A stretch of 64,000 nucleotides of DNA from Tigriopus japonicus (Eukaryota > Arthropoda > Copepoda > Harpacticoida > Harpacticidae): assembly GCA_010645155.1 (NCBI GenBank), contig CM021318.1, positions 1,069,416 through 1,133,415 on the forward strand, read 5' to 3'. The translations under genes were made by a program, and so were the position numbers. Of this stretch, positions 33,858 through 46,022 are shown piece after piece. The notes beneath the pieces are model-generated. The model was not told the DNA's origin and did no database searches. It saw only the letters and a list, made by a program, of their open reading frames with translations. Position 1 is the stretch's first letter, and every line of letters begins with the position of its first letter.

Positions 33858-35458
33858 TTACAAGCAGCATGTGAATAAGAACAATAGAGCAAAGCAAGAT
33901 GAAGCAATCAATGGCATGGACACGTCAAATCTAATAGAGAATAAGTCCCTCGTTGTCTTGAGGGATTTTTCCAACCCATAAGAGGATAAGATGCGTGGCC
34001 ATAAAGCCGTGGGTAGAGTGGGTTGATATCCAAGGATGACCCTCGCTTTCTCAATGGAAAAGTAATGCGTCACCGTGATCTGAAATTGGACGCTACCAAG
34101 GTCAGAAAAGAAGCTTCGAGCAGTTCGTAGAAGTTGGCTGGTTAAACAATTTAATCGTTGCCCAGAGCCAAAATTGGGCACCTCTTAACGAAAAAGCCCC
34201 CTGTCACTCTCAATTGGCCAATCAACGAGTCAATGAGGATATCGAGGTTGCGAGAGACGAACTTAGATTTATTTGATTCTCACCTTTTTGGCCTCCATAG
34301 GTGTGAGTCCCCAAAATGGGAGTGTGAACGATTTTCCAATGACTTTGGATAGAGCATGAAAAATCCCTGCGATCATGATGATGAAGATCGGTGGCACTTC
34401 TAGCAATGGGTTCAGAAACCTGCCCTCCAAAGCGACGTTCAAGGGATCCAGGAAGTACCTTAAGTTGGTGGGATTACCATCACTGATGGAAAAGATCTGT
34501 TGGTCAGCTTGGCACGAATTTCCAGGGCACAATAACGCATTGACTGCCTGTAAACAGAAGATGGATTGTTTCTTCTGACCTAGTTTCAATAACAAAAAAG
34601 GCACCACTTACTTTGACATGCGCTTGGACAACATTGTCAATGTGAACCAAGTCGATCTTGAGATCCGATTTCAAACAGTATGCCAAGTTCAGTAAGCCCG
34701 ATTTGATGGCTGTGATCGATCTGGGCAGCATGGCCTTTTCGTTGGGTCCGAAAACGCCACCCAGTCTGAGAATGGTTTTCCTCATCGTGGTCGTTGATGG
34801 TCTTTTCAGAACCATTTGCTCCGCTTCGTATTTGGTTCTCGAGTATTCATCTAGAAACCCTTGGTCGGGTTTGGGAATGTCAGATTCTTTGCCATTGATG
34901 ATCTCATGACCGCGAAAAGCCACATTGAGAGTGGACGTGTAAACTGTTGAATAGAAACCCCACAAATGCGTTAGAATGATTTAAGATGTGCATCAAAATA
35001 CCATGTGTGCGGCTTCATAACAATGCCAAGCACGCACGTCTCAATTTTGCCATTGTTCAAAGTCAATCAACGACCATCTTGAAAATATACTTACCCAATG
35101 CCTTCACATTGGCCTCTTCACATGCCTCCAAAACCGACCGAGTTCCTTCTACATTCACTCTTTGAGTGATATCATCAAAGGCCGGAAGGTTGGAGGTCCC
35201 AAAAAGGCCATAACCAGCCGTGTGAATGACTGCAGTGATCGTGTACTCTTTGAGGACTTGAGTGAGTCTCTCCTGGTCACAAATGTCACCCAAAGCGATC
35301 TTGATATTGGCTGGCAAACTGAATTTGATCGCTTCGTTGTCGTGGATATCGTATAAAATCACCGTCACTCTTGGATCTCGACTTAATGATAGAGCTATAT
35401 TGTAGCCCACATAGCCGCAACCACCTGTGATTAGAATATTTCGTCGAGTTAGTGGCAT
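33858..35458 (-). CDS. SDR42E1: short-chain dehydrogenase/reductase family 42E member 1-like (3-beta-HSD type)
   Basis: Four exons with canonical borders and matching phases: 35458-35095, 34943-34612, 34547-34284 and 34079-33858. The spliced protein is 393 residues, the length of human SDR42E1. The Rossmann nucleotide-binding motif TGGCGYVG is at residues 11-18. The active-site YSRTK motif has Tyr155 and Lys159, and the family-typical VYTST follows the first splice. Later conserved segments include LRLGGVFGPNEKAMLPRS, VHIDNVVQAHVK and VTHYFSIEKARVILGY. A hydrophobic C-terminus (ASSCFALLFLFTCCL) suggests a membrane anchor. Members of this extended SDR group resemble 3-beta-hydroxysteroid dehydrogenases and use NAD(P); the arthropod substrate is unknown. 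All four joins were read from the sequence and give continuous homology. Confidence 0.93.
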
Positions 35459-36267
35459 GCTGAACGATCAATATCCAACTGAAAGTACGAATGCCTCGCG
35501 AAATCCTTAAATTACGGTTGGGTAAACGTTCATGCAATTGGAAGATCGAAGATTCATGGAAATTCGAATTCTGCGCACCCAATGTTTGCTAATCTCCCAT
35601 ATGCTTTTTGTCTCTCGAAGATAATGCTTGTTATTGTTACCAGTTCGTCCTCATTTATGGTAGTTATCTTTGGTGTCATTGGAATTGGAAGCGCCTTTTT
35701 CGGGGGTGAACAAATACGCAAAGTAAACGTCGGGATGAAATTCTTGGAATATTTACCCAAAACTTTTTTCAAATCCAGTTGATCCCATTGCGACGCAAGA
35801 AGATGCATTTGTCGTAAGGCTAACATTGTCTCAATTGACAAACGATGGTCATTTCCTGGAATCTATGGGCTATTTTGATCAATACAGTGAAATAATAATG
35901 TGTTGCCTGCCAGGATGTTGGCTTTTTCTGAAGAAGAAAATGCAGTTGCCTAGAGTAGAGGCAACATGAAAAATTTCTGCATTCCACAGAAGAGCCAAAC
36001 AATGGCCCTGAAAAATTCGCGACACATTGACTGACCTCTTCCCTTGAAAAGTAGTCATTCCGCTTATCAGATTACCTTCCTCTGGAGCAGAAACCATGGA
36101 AATTAACCCCTCCATAGGTTTTATGAAGAAAGATATGCAATATGATTGTGCTAGGTGATTATTATCACTCCATATATTGCCGTGAACATTTGTACTCATG
36201 AACCATTCCTTCTCCAAAGTTGAGAAGAACAAGACATTTCTCACGACAACTTCAAAGTGTTGACAAA
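35459..36267. other. intergenic region between divergent SDR42E1 and cuticle protein genes
   Basis: A short shared upstream region. A TATA-like CCATATATTG near 36171 could serve the plus-strand cuticle gene (ATG at 36268). Short open frames on both strands have no recognisable homology. Confidence 0.4.
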
Positions 36268-37044
36268 ATGTCGGTTTGGATCGTCATTTGTTTGGCTGTA
36301 AGTGTTGCATTGGTTCAATCCCGTCCCCAACTTCAGCTCAATGGATTTACACCCGTCAATCTCTACGACTCGCCCCCTGGTTCCTCAAATTCATACAGCT
36401 CTCCTAGCCCTACAAACGTCAACTCTTATTCAGCACCAAAACCTCCGAGTGTTTCCTATGAACCATCCAATCCTCTACCCCCTCCTCCACCATTGCCCCC
36501 CATAAAAACATATATCAAGGAAATTCCGTCCTTGTCCACTTATGGATCGTCCTCCTCCTCCTCTTCGACCTCTTCCTCATCAGGATTTAGTGGTTCAGGA
36601 TCATTCTCGTCAGCGAGTACCAATAATCCCGCCATTATTCGATCCAATTTCAACGCCCCTACCAGTCCTGAAGACGAATGGGATTATGCCTTTGAAACGG
36701 CCAATGGGATCAAACAAGAAGCACGTGGTCAGATTCGAATCATTGATAACAAACCAGTGGTAGTCATGGAAGGATCTTATTCTTACACTGGCCCTGATGG
36801 CCTTTTGTATGAAGTGGAATGGTACGCAGATGAAACAGGATTCCATCCGTCGGCGCCATTTTTGCCTCAACCAGTTGAGATTCCGTTTCCGGAACAACGT
36901 GCAGCTGTCGAAGAGCAGATCCGGTTTGCACGTGAGCAAGAAGCTTTAGGCGTGTCTTTCAGTGAAGAAAAATCTGGGTTAGCATCTAATTCAGACGTGC
37001 TGCCCAATTATCAGTCATTTGGAGGTACTTATTATCTAAAGTGA
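36268..37044 (+). CDS. cuticle protein with Rebers-Riddiford chitin-binding domain (CPR family, RR-1 type)
   Basis: A 258-residue secreted protein. The signal peptide is MSVWIVICLAVSVALVQS. Residues about 25-70 hold Ser/Pro/Tyr motifs (NSYSSPSP, NSYSAPKPP), about 70-78 a poly-Pro run and about 92-118 a poly-Ser stretch. The chitin-binding domain spans about 136-200: WDYAFETANGIKQEARG, then EGSYSYTGPDGLLYEVEWYADETGFHPSAPFLP in consecutive segments, the hallmark of the extended RR-1 consensus. A charged tail follows. Such proteins bind chitin fibres in the exoskeleton. The in-frame ATG at 36220 is rejected because it would put basic residues in front of the signal peptide. AATAAA at 37166-37171 is the likely poly(A) signal. 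The N-terminal SYSAP/SYSSP motifs resemble those of the large repeat protein 4 kb away. Confidence 0.92.
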   Translation: MSVWIVICLAVSVALVQSRPQLQLNGFTPVNLYDSPPGSSNSYSSPSPTNVNSYSAPKPPSVSYEPSNPLPPPPPLPPIKTYIKEIPSLSTYGSSSSSSSTSSSSGFSGSGSFSSASTNNPAIIRSNFNAPTSPEDEWDYAFETANGIKQEARGQIRIIDNKPVVVMEGSYSYTGPDGLLYEVEWYADETGFHPSAPFLPQPVEIPFPEQRAAVEEQIRFAREQEALGVSFSEEKSGLASNSDVLPNYQSFGGTYYLK

Positions 37045-37165
37045 CACTTGAGGAGATAAGTATCAGGCTTGGAAATTTTATTTCAAGGACTAGGATTTCA
37101 CAGAATCTTTGTTTTGGAATACTGTAAGCTATTTAACGGCAATATGACACAAAATTCAATGGAAA

Positions 37166-37171
37166 AATAAA
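37166..37171 (+). terminator. poly(A) signal of the cuticle protein gene
   Basis: AATAAA, 122 bases after the stop codon at 37044. Confidence 0.6.
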
Positions 37172-38199
37172 AACGTCAAAAGTTATTGAATAAGCCTTAA
37201 TAATATCACATGTAGGAACGACAACCAAATTTCTTTGTGAAATTCAACTCTCAGCAAACGAATTGACCTTCGTTTGCAACAGTGTGCGGACTTAAAATCT
37301 GAACAAAGTTGGTCTAAGATAACTTCATCAAGTTCAACAAGGAGAAACCCTTTGATGGTGGAGGTGGTGGTGGTGGTGGTGATGGCGATACCCTGATCTT
37401 TCCGCCTCTTATTGGCTGCATACACAGTGATGCAAAAGAACCAAGATGAGCAACCTTTTCAGAATGGTTGCGTTCAGATTTATTTGATCCATTCTGGATT
37501 ATGGTTTCCACCATTTGATGGGATCATCCGCTAGAGAGGCGTGCATACAAGTTTATGTCAAAAATTCGTTGAGTAACAAGTGTTAAAAGTATGTGATTCT
37601 GATTTCCTTTTTGTGTATTGAAGGTTAGAAAAAGCACAAATCTTGCTTGAAATGAATATGAAAATTTATAATTTGAAAAGCAAGTTTCTCCTTTGCTTGC
37701 CGCAGGTTTCAAGGTTATCAAATCCTAGAACTCTTTCTAAATCTTTGAGATTAGATCTACGTGCCTGCATTCATCAAGAGAAAACTTTCCTAATTTGTTC
37801 GAAGATTGAGAAAAAGGTATAAAAAAGAAGGTTTTCGTTCCATTTTTGTTATAAGAATCCGATGAACGCATATACTTTGAATCATAAATAGAGCTGAATA
37901 TTTTAGGTTAACTTTTTGGGCAAATTATGACATAATTAGGTTGCCCAAAATTACGTGTTTTTTTTTTTTAGGTTGAGTAGATTACACCTTTTACAATGGC
38001 TTTTCAGACCAAATTTTGCCTTTTATCTATTGTTTTTCAGCACTTTACTCTTGGCAAGAGTAAAAGCAGTTGAGCAGAGACAAAGGCCATGAAAATTTTA
38101 TTTTGAAAAATGGCAGTATAGAAAAGTTTGTGCCAGTGAAATTTGTTAAGCGGCAGAATATGGCAGAAAGTGGCAAAAAATGCGACCAAAAAACCCAGA

Positions 38200-38425
38200 T
38201 CAAAAATTGTCGACCTAAACAAGGAGATCGGCAATTTTGACAGAAAATTGTCGACCTAAACACGGAGATCGCAAATTTTTTACCTTAAAACGAGTTCAGA
38301 AATTTTTGACCTTTAAACGAGTTCAGAAATTTTTGACCTAAAAACGAGTTTAAAAAATTTTCGACTTAAAAAAAGAGATTGAAAATTTGCGCCCTAAAAA
38401 CGAGATGAAATGACTGAAAACGAGA
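38200..38425. repeat. imperfect tandem repeat of about 31-40 bp inside the hAT element
   Basis: About six units share an A/T-rich core with TTTTGACCTAAAAACGAG or TTGTCGACCTAAACAAGGAG variants. Unit length drifts, which indicates old slippage products. Confidence 0.7.
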
Positions 38426-38627
38426 CGAGAGAAAAAGATGACTTCAAAAAATGACAGTGAGCGCCCTTAATTGGCAGTATGTCGGCCTGAAACCACCTGA
38501 TAAAGCTAATTCGGTATGTTGATGGGATGAAAAACATTGTGGCTCCCACTCTTCTCCTTTCTTCCTTTTTTTGTTTTAAAGACACTAGGGTAATTTTCAA
38601 GTGGGCGTAGTCAAATGACTTTAGGGT

Positions 38628-38750
38628 GAGAAAAAAGTTAGTTTTAGGTGGAAAACTTAGTTTTAGGTAAAAAATTCCTGAAAAAGGCGAGAAAAAAGTT
38701 ATTTTTAGGTTGGAAACTTCTTTTTAGGTAAAAATTGCCCAAAAAAAGGC
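38628..38750. repeat. 61-bp direct duplication inside the hAT element
   Basis: Two adjacent units start at 38628 and 38689. Each begins GAGAAAAAAGTTA, contains TTTTAGGT twice and ends in an A run followed by GGC. They differ by scattered substitutions. Confidence 0.7.
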
Positions 38751-38810
38751 GTTTTAGGTTAAAACCTAGGTTTTTATGTAAAACCTAAAATATTCAGCCC
38801 TAATCATAAG

Positions 38811-41800
38811 GATAAACATGTATTTTTCTCGTCAACAAAAAGCATAAAAAGAGCTTTATTATAGAAAATTCTCTTGTGAGCAGGACCGGAAGAGGGTTTG
38901 TGGATTGTTGGGCTTTAGAACTAACAAATGCCACATTATCAATGTATCAATCTCTACATTGAAGTGAAAGAAATTCAAACAAGTATGCACGAGATCGAAC
39001 TCACCATCTCTATGGCTTATGGTGATCTTAGGGTCCTACTTTTCTTCTTTAAGCCAAAATATGCCCTTATGTGTAGAAGATCTGCACAGAGCATTTTCTT
39101 CATAAAATTATGGTCCTAGTTTATTAATCAAACACTCCATTCACCTTTTATTTGAATACCTTAAACCAGGAACCCCTGAAAGGGGTGGACACGAACTCCG
39201 ATTTTTGAAAAAATGGTATGAGGCCGAGGCCATATTTTGACACAATGTCATTTATTCCTTATTAACGAGTAAAACTGTTGAACATGCATCTTGAAAGCAT
39301 TCAGGTTAACTTTTTGTGTTAATATTTATTGACTAATTGTTCTTTACCTTGATTTCAGAGGTCCCAGCACTCCTTTTACTCGTCTCATGAACTTTTGACA
39401 TTCAGCTCTCCAAAGGATTTTAGTCCTCTTAACAATCAGGAAAATACATAGATGGAATCTTGCTTCACATTAGAGAGGTGGACAGTTCCTCAAATCGGCA
39501 CTAGAACGCCACCTGGTTTCAGTGTTTCCAGTTTTTGAGGTGGTGACTTCCCTTCAGCGCCATGTAAGATATTGCAATGCTCGGCCTTTTTGGTGGTCAG
39601 TTACTCGACCATGCTAATCCGAATTGAGTTTTGGATGCAAGCCCTAGAAACCAAAAACATTGATTAATTTCTGTTCATAATGAGTAATTTTGTGTTCAAA
39701 ATTTTGGAGAGACTGGAGGAGCTTTGATCATGGTAGTTTTTGCAACGATTGTGGCGCAGCCTGAGGAGCCTACAAGGCTCAAAAATCGTGTCAGTCCTTT
39801 ACACGTCTCGTGAAACAATGCTAAATAGAAGTATCTGTGGTGATATCTGGAGGGTTACTCCTCTCCCATCCTCATCAGCACCTCCACGACGCAGGAACCA
39901 TTTCTATAGGAAAATGAAGGAATGAGAATAGTCTCATTTTGAAACAAGATGGAGTCCAAGTCGGAGATGTTGTTGGCTATAACTATTGAATGGCTCTTTT
40001 GACGGTTCTGGATCAGATCAGCCATCTGATCCTGATTGGAATTGGAACAAAGGCAATCACGACGTCCTTGAGACAAAATAAGTGAAAAACATGAGGATTA
40101 AATCCTGGATTGTGGATTTGATTGAAAATGTTTCAAGTCTTGGGGCTCAAGAAGGTCAGGACCACGCAGGACTGGGGCTAAGGGTCCTTCAGGACCAGAG
40201 GATCATGTCTTTTCATTGCAGGGATAGGCTCTACGTGCTTGATAGGGTTTGATTGATCTTCTTAGTTCTTAGATCCCTTTGTCCAGGAATTAACAATCAA
40301 ATTGAGTCAAAAAATCCACACAATTCAATCTTGGTGGGAGCATTTCATTCTCAAGACTTTGAGAGGGTCCATGTAATCCGGGTTAGACTGTCAGATCACC
40401 AATTTGGGCTGACTGAGTCAAAAGGCAAATCAAAATATTGGGCCCATCCATTGCTAGTAGCCACACCTGATATGTTTCGAAGTCATCTTAATTTGTTCTT
40501 CATTTGATCGAATTCTTGACACTGAGGACTTCTTCTTTCTTTGTTCTATGTGGACCTTAATGCGAACGCAGATTCCTCTTGGACAGGAACCAAATTTACC
40601 CCACAAACTCTCCTCCGGATCAAAACGGGGATTTTTATCACGCTCATCCATTAGACAACTTGAACAACCTAAGAATATCTTACCTGTCCTTGAATTATCC
40701 TGAACTAAAAGACACAACCATATAATAAAAGAACTTTGAGGATGGACCATCATTTATAGAACAATGCCAAGGTGACACAACCAAAAACAAACTTGATTTC
40801 ATACAAAGTTTGGCATGTGTTAGTTAAGTTCAGGATAATACATGGATGGGTTCAATTGTAAGTTCAAAGATATCAATAAGACGTTCAAATCGGATAATAG
40901 ATAAGCTCGGAAAACCCCGCTATTTTGTTGCTGATAATTCAAGGAATGGTAAGATATTCTTAAGTTGTTCAATGGATGAGCATAAAGAAACTCCCCGTTT
41001 TGGTCCGTGGGAAAGTTTCTTCTTAATCCTTTGGCGCAAAAGAGGAATTTGGGCTCAGATTCTGGTCCATATTCTTTCTTTTTGCTGTAGTTAGGTCTAT
41101 CACTTCCGAAGGTTGTAGCCGGTAACCTAGTCATCATCAGACTTCATTTGATCACTTTGATCGTCATCTTGTAGAAAAGACACCTTCCTTGTGGGGGGGT
41201 TCATTCGCACTCCATGATGTGGTCATTCATTCATTTACTATTTCATTCACTCGTTCATGGCTGAACTTAATGTCTTCGAAACACCCACATCAGACTAATT
41301 TTGGGGCGTGGGGTTGACCTTTACCAAGGCTAGGACTTGGCTGGACCCGCTTGAAACACAGAAAACCCCGATTGGCGCACTATCTTTAGGACTCTTGGTC
41401 GATTTCCGTTTGATTTTCCACTCCCAACATGGCCGTTTGTACTTCTTGTTTACTTACGAACTCTCGGCCTCATCCGTGTGAGGTTGCGAGCTAGGAAATT
41501 CCGCGAGTTCGTATCCAGTATTTATACTATTATATAGGTTATCCCTGCTTAAACACAAAAACCACCTCAATATAAGAGGTTGCGTGTCCGACTTTTCTCT
41601 TTGTATCCCCGCCGCTCGGATTCCGGAAAAAGATCGGCAATCTCCACATCCTGTCCTGTCATCCCCTCTCTCATTGGCTGACTGCCATTTCTCCACCAAT
41701 CGGACGTCGTGTAACAACTCTCCGTCAAACTGTCTTGATGACGTCTAGCTTTAAGCCATCGACGAAGCTGCTGATGATCCATTCAGCCATCCAGTTCCAA

Positions 41801-41886
41801 CAACACTGAAACACTCATTGAGCTCTGTCAAGTCCGTGACTTTCAACTTGAAATATCTCTCGATCCCGTGATATCTCCGAATAACC
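38811..41886. other. repeat-rich intergenic region before SEC61B
   Basis: No recognisable gene. It contains an inverted-repeat structure at 40548-41083, listed separately. Short open frames at 39740-40510 are not alignable by eye to any family. The last 300 bases should hold the SEC61B promoter and 5' untranslated region. Confidence 0.4.
40548..41083. repeat. inverted repeat with about 150-bp arms
   Basis: The left arm (about 40548-40700) and right arm (about 40934-41083) are reverse complements with roughly three quarters identity by eye. Both contain CGCTCATCCATT or its variant, an AAGAATATCTTACC word and a CTTGAATTATC end. Read in opposite directions, the arms encode similar peptides (DNSR.GKIFL.C), so they may derive from one protein-coding repeat present twice in opposite orientation. 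A second pair of short complementary words (TTCAGGATAAT) lies in the spacer side. No target duplication was found. Confidence 0.6.
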
Positions 41887-42533
41887 ATGGTAAGAATACT
41901 TCTTCCCAAAGGTCTTAAGACTATTCTTCTCATGAGATATCATTCATGTTCTTTCTAGCCTGGACCCGCGAGTAGCGCCACCAATGTGGGTAGTGGGAGT
42001 CGCTCTCCTAAAGCCGCATCTCCACGAGCGGGTAGTGGCGGCACGTTGAAGCAAAGGAAACCCGTTTCAGCGTCTGCCCGTACTTCGACCACCACGAGTC
42101 GGGCTGGAGGCACGAGCTCCGGAGGATTGTGGAGGTTCTACACGGACGATTCGCCCGGAATCAAGGTGTAAGTCCAATGGTCTGATACGACACTTGAACA
42201 GATGAAAAATGTTGGTTGAAACTGCGGATCATATTTGATTTTGATGAAAAAAACATCGGTGTTTGAAAGTTTCGGCCACATCCAATATTGGGTTACATTG
42301 TTGGTACATTGATCTGAAATATGACGAGAATCGTCTCTTCTTTTTATTTGCTTACAACTATCTTCTCGTGCACAAATCAACCAACAAATTGTAATTTTTA
42401 ATGCAATTTAAAATCCACTCGTGTATTTTCGTGTTTTTTTTCTAGTGGACCCATTCCCGTGTTGGTGATGTCTTTGTTGTTCATCGCATGCGTGTTCATG
42501 CTCCACATTTGGGGCAAGTACAACCGTGCTTAA
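41887..42533 (+). CDS. SEC61B: protein transport protein Sec61 subunit beta
   Basis: Three coding exons: 41887-41889 (only the ATG), 41959-42167 and 42446-42533. Introns are GTAAGA..TTCTAG and GTAAGT..TTCTAG. The spliced protein is 99 residues. The cytosolic N-terminus is Gly/Ser/Pro-rich ([24 protein letters not shown]). The diagnostic [18 protein letters not shown] follows, then a single C-terminal membrane helix ([21 protein letters not shown]). It is the tail-anchored beta subunit of the Sec61 translocon in the endoplasmic reticulum membrane. The match to animal SEC61B is nearly complete across the conserved half. Poly(A) signal AATAAA at 42785-42790. Confidence 0.97.
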
Positions 42534-42784
42534 ACTTAGGAGCGGTCGGAAGCGCCCGGATGCGGTCTTATACTAGCCACCTTGGAGCCGTAGCCGGGTA
42601 GATTGAACGCTCTGCTACACAAACAACATTCTTTAATCGACTCATCCCAAAGCATTTTGAATCAATCCGTCTCTTTTCGGTTGGAAGAGGGTCCGATTGA
42701 AGACTTATTTGCACTCGCTGCTCAACGAATGATCAGCACCTACATCTTTGTTATATAATTATATGAAGCCCTCCGGTTTATGCC

Positions 42785-42790
42785 AATAAA
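42785..42790 (+). terminator. poly(A) signal of SEC61B
   Basis: AATAAA about 250 bases after the SEC61B stop codon, within an AT-rich 3' untranslated region. Confidence 0.6.
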
Positions 42791-43991
42791 TCTACTTGTA
42801 AACTGAAATGGTTGAAGTTAATTCTAGAGCTCGAGGATTACTCATGTTTTTTAAAGGATAAAAAGCCATGAAATTTTTTGATCATCATGTACTAGAAGCC
42901 TTTTCAAGCCCTAGTTTGGGAAGAAGGTTCAAAAAGAGGGGTTCTACCTTTGATGAATTTCCCATTTGTTGAGCACAAATTCAGTTGTAATAATCACAAG
43001 ACACATTAGACTGGCGGCAAACACAGGACCTAAACTCCTTACGATGATATCACGTCATCAATACCTTGGATTCCAATTCAAAATAGTTCTGATCCGCCCA
43101 TGAAATTTCTGTCGCCTGAATTTTTAGGTTTATTTTAAACTATGCTAGATTTCTGTAACTTCGCCTTAACAAATAAATAACTTGATTTAAAAATTCTACG
43201 AAGCTCGAAAATTTTGTGGTAGGTCGGCACTGATCTGATACGACAATCCAACCTTGATTCAGAACAAAAAAGCCCAAACCATACCGAATCAAAATGATCC
43301 TACTTATTTTTATATACTAGTTCTTTGGATTGAACCAAAAGTAACCGAAGACCTGCTTGGCCTGTTAAAAGGTAAGTATTTTTTGCAAGCTTGCAATGGA
43401 GGAACTAAATTTGAAGCCCGGTACAAAAATCACGGAAAGATCGCCAAGAAACGGATCTAGTAGACAAGGTTAGAGGGGAAGATGAGTTCCAAACTTTGGG
43501 CTGAACGTTGTCGTTTACTTCGTACGGCCTTCAAACAGTTTTCCAACCGCTAACTAAATTACACTTCATTATGTCAGAGAATGAAGGCTGAAATGACAAT
43601 TCACTAATTATTTACAATGATTTTAAGAAAGCTGATCCTTTGCTAGAACACCGGAAGAGAACTGTTTAGGTCCGGACCAAAATGAAAGTGCATGAAGTGA
43701 CAATTGCAGTGAGGAAAGTTGCTTGTTAAAATGTCAAAGGGTACATCGAATAGTAAAATTTTCCAGTTTTCTATCAAGCCGAACCCAATGCACAACGTGG
43801 ATCAAAGGACCACCGCTTTCAAGGAAATGACGATGACTCGGTATGAGCTCCGTAAGATGTATTTCAGCTCCAAAACCTATCAAGGCATGAATAAACCTCG
43901 GATAATACTCCTACCAAGAAGCAAAGAGCATCCGATGGTGCGGGTGTGAAGAACACCACCACACACCCACACAAGTAGGGCGTTCGTTCGT
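42791..43991. other. intergenic region between convergent SEC61B and UBA52
   Basis: No gene recognised. The short plus-strand frame at 43719-43949 overlaps the 3' flank of UBA52 and has no recognisable domain. Confidence 0.4.
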
Positions 43992-44990
<999 letters not shown>

Positions 44991-45107
44991 TCATCAAAAT
45001 CGGGTCCAATCCAGGAATGCCCAGGGTCTTGGGTATCTTCTGGAGGGATTTCATGGCGATGGAAGGGTGTAAAAGAGGGATTCGAGGGCGATTGAGACGA
45101 TTCTTAC

Positions 45108-45155
45108 CTTAACAGACACCAGTGCACAGATCCAAAGTTCAGAGGTAAAAGGAAG
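45108..45155 (-). promoter_or_regulatory. candidate 5' untranslated exon with TOP-like start for UBA52
   Basis: On the minus strand the sequence CTTCCTTTTACC starts at 45155. It resembles the 5' terminal oligopyrimidine start of ribosomal-protein mRNAs and is followed 36 bases later by AAG/GTAAGA, a strong donor. The matching acceptor (CCCTTAG) sits 14 bases upstream of the UBA52 start codon. The start site itself is inferred. Confidence 0.45.
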
Positions 45156-45414
45156 TTGACAGCTGATTCTCAAGATGAACAGGAAACGGAGGGAATCAAG
45201 AAAGCACAAGGCAATGAGAAAAAAAATATGCAGAACCGACGACACCCTTTACTTAGTTTTGAGGTTCTTGACAAATGATGATATGCGCTTTGATTTAGTT
45301 TAGAAAGGTAGCATACAATCAAAAATAGAACTCACTATGTTTCAATAATTCAAAATTTCTCAAAAAAACAGTGTTACTTAAAAAGGCGATTTTGGAATTT
45401 AAATATTTATCCAA

Positions 45415-45475
45415 CCTCGCTTTAAAAGCTGTTGGAGGATCAGCACCTACATATTCCTAACGAAGACTGATTCTA
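45415..45475 (-). mobile_element. short LINE 3' fragment
   Basis: The words CTGTTGGAGGATCAGCACCTACAT and CGAAGACTGATTC, read in two short pieces, match the 3' coding end of the non-LTR element seen at 59815-60135 and, reversed, at 60680-60985. It is a truncated relic. Confidence 0.6.
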
Positions 45476-45632
45476 AACTGAAAATTCAGAACATTCTAAA
45501 TTTCGAAATAGATGCACCTCTGACCCAAATTCCCATTCACTTGCAGGCGCCACTTGATATAAAAATAGCTCGCGATGAAAAAAATACCCAAGTTGCCAAG
45601 GACTAACAATTTTTTTTATTTAACGTCAATTA

Positions 45633-45760
45633 CCTTAGATCAGGGGTCAGCAACCTGTGAGCCCGGGGATGGTCTTGGCTGGGCCCAGGAAAGGTCAAAA
45701 TATTGGGTCCCACTCCCAGAGCCATCCTTAATACATACTCGTGGGCCCCGAGCTCTTTGA
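45633..45760. mobile_element. hAT (Buster-like) left terminus, right end not found
   Basis: CAGGGGTCAGCAACCTG starts at 45641. It closely resembles the terminus of the complete element at 50624 (CAGGGATCGGCAACC) and is likewise followed by GGCCC-rich sequence. The preceding 8 bases, CCTTAGAT, have TA at positions 4-5, the target rule of Buster-type hAT elements. No matching right terminus or second target copy was seen, so it is a truncated copy. Confidence 0.5.
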
Positions 45761-46022
45761 TGATTGAATTGTGCCATAGGTTTTCATTGAAAATTTTAAG
45801 CGCTTAAAGATAAGGGTGCTTCTTTCTTGAACAGGTTTAGAAAACGGAAGCAACACTTGGCAAATTTGTCCTTGAAATTTCCTTGATGACAGGCTTCATG
45901 TAGAGAGTTGGATTTCATGATTATAACTATTCACCCTACCTACTACCCCGCATAAATAATACTTGATTGTTCATAAAATAAACGAGTGTATTTCAATGAA
46001 TGAATAAGGTTTGTTTCTCCGG

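Larger units (their letters stand above)
37881..38810. mobile_element. 914-bp non-autonomous hAT element with 8-bp target duplication
   Basis: The left end reads TAGAGCTGAATATTTTAGGT at 37889-37908. The right end, read on the other strand from 38802, is TAGGGCTGAATATTTTAGGT, so the terminal inverted repeats match at 19 of 20 positions. Flanks are ATCATAAA (37881-37888) and ATCATAAG (38803-38810), a 7/8 match that fits the nTnnnnAn rule of Ac-type hAT insertions. There is no transposase frame. The interior carries two tandem-repeat blocks built from TTTTAGGT-like words, listed separately. Confidence 0.8.
45156..46022. other. intergenic region with transposon fragments
   Basis: It includes a LINE 3' fragment at about 45415-45475 and a hAT-like left end at 45641. 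The rest is AT-rich without a gene. The 3' untranslated region of GPN2 (minus strand) lies at its right side. Confidence 0.45.

Noticed and set aside
37889..38802. TTTTAGGT-rich blocks as possible telomeric (TTAGG) repeats
   Set aside because: Words are irregularly spaced and confined between hAT terminal repeats with a target duplication, so they are part of that element.
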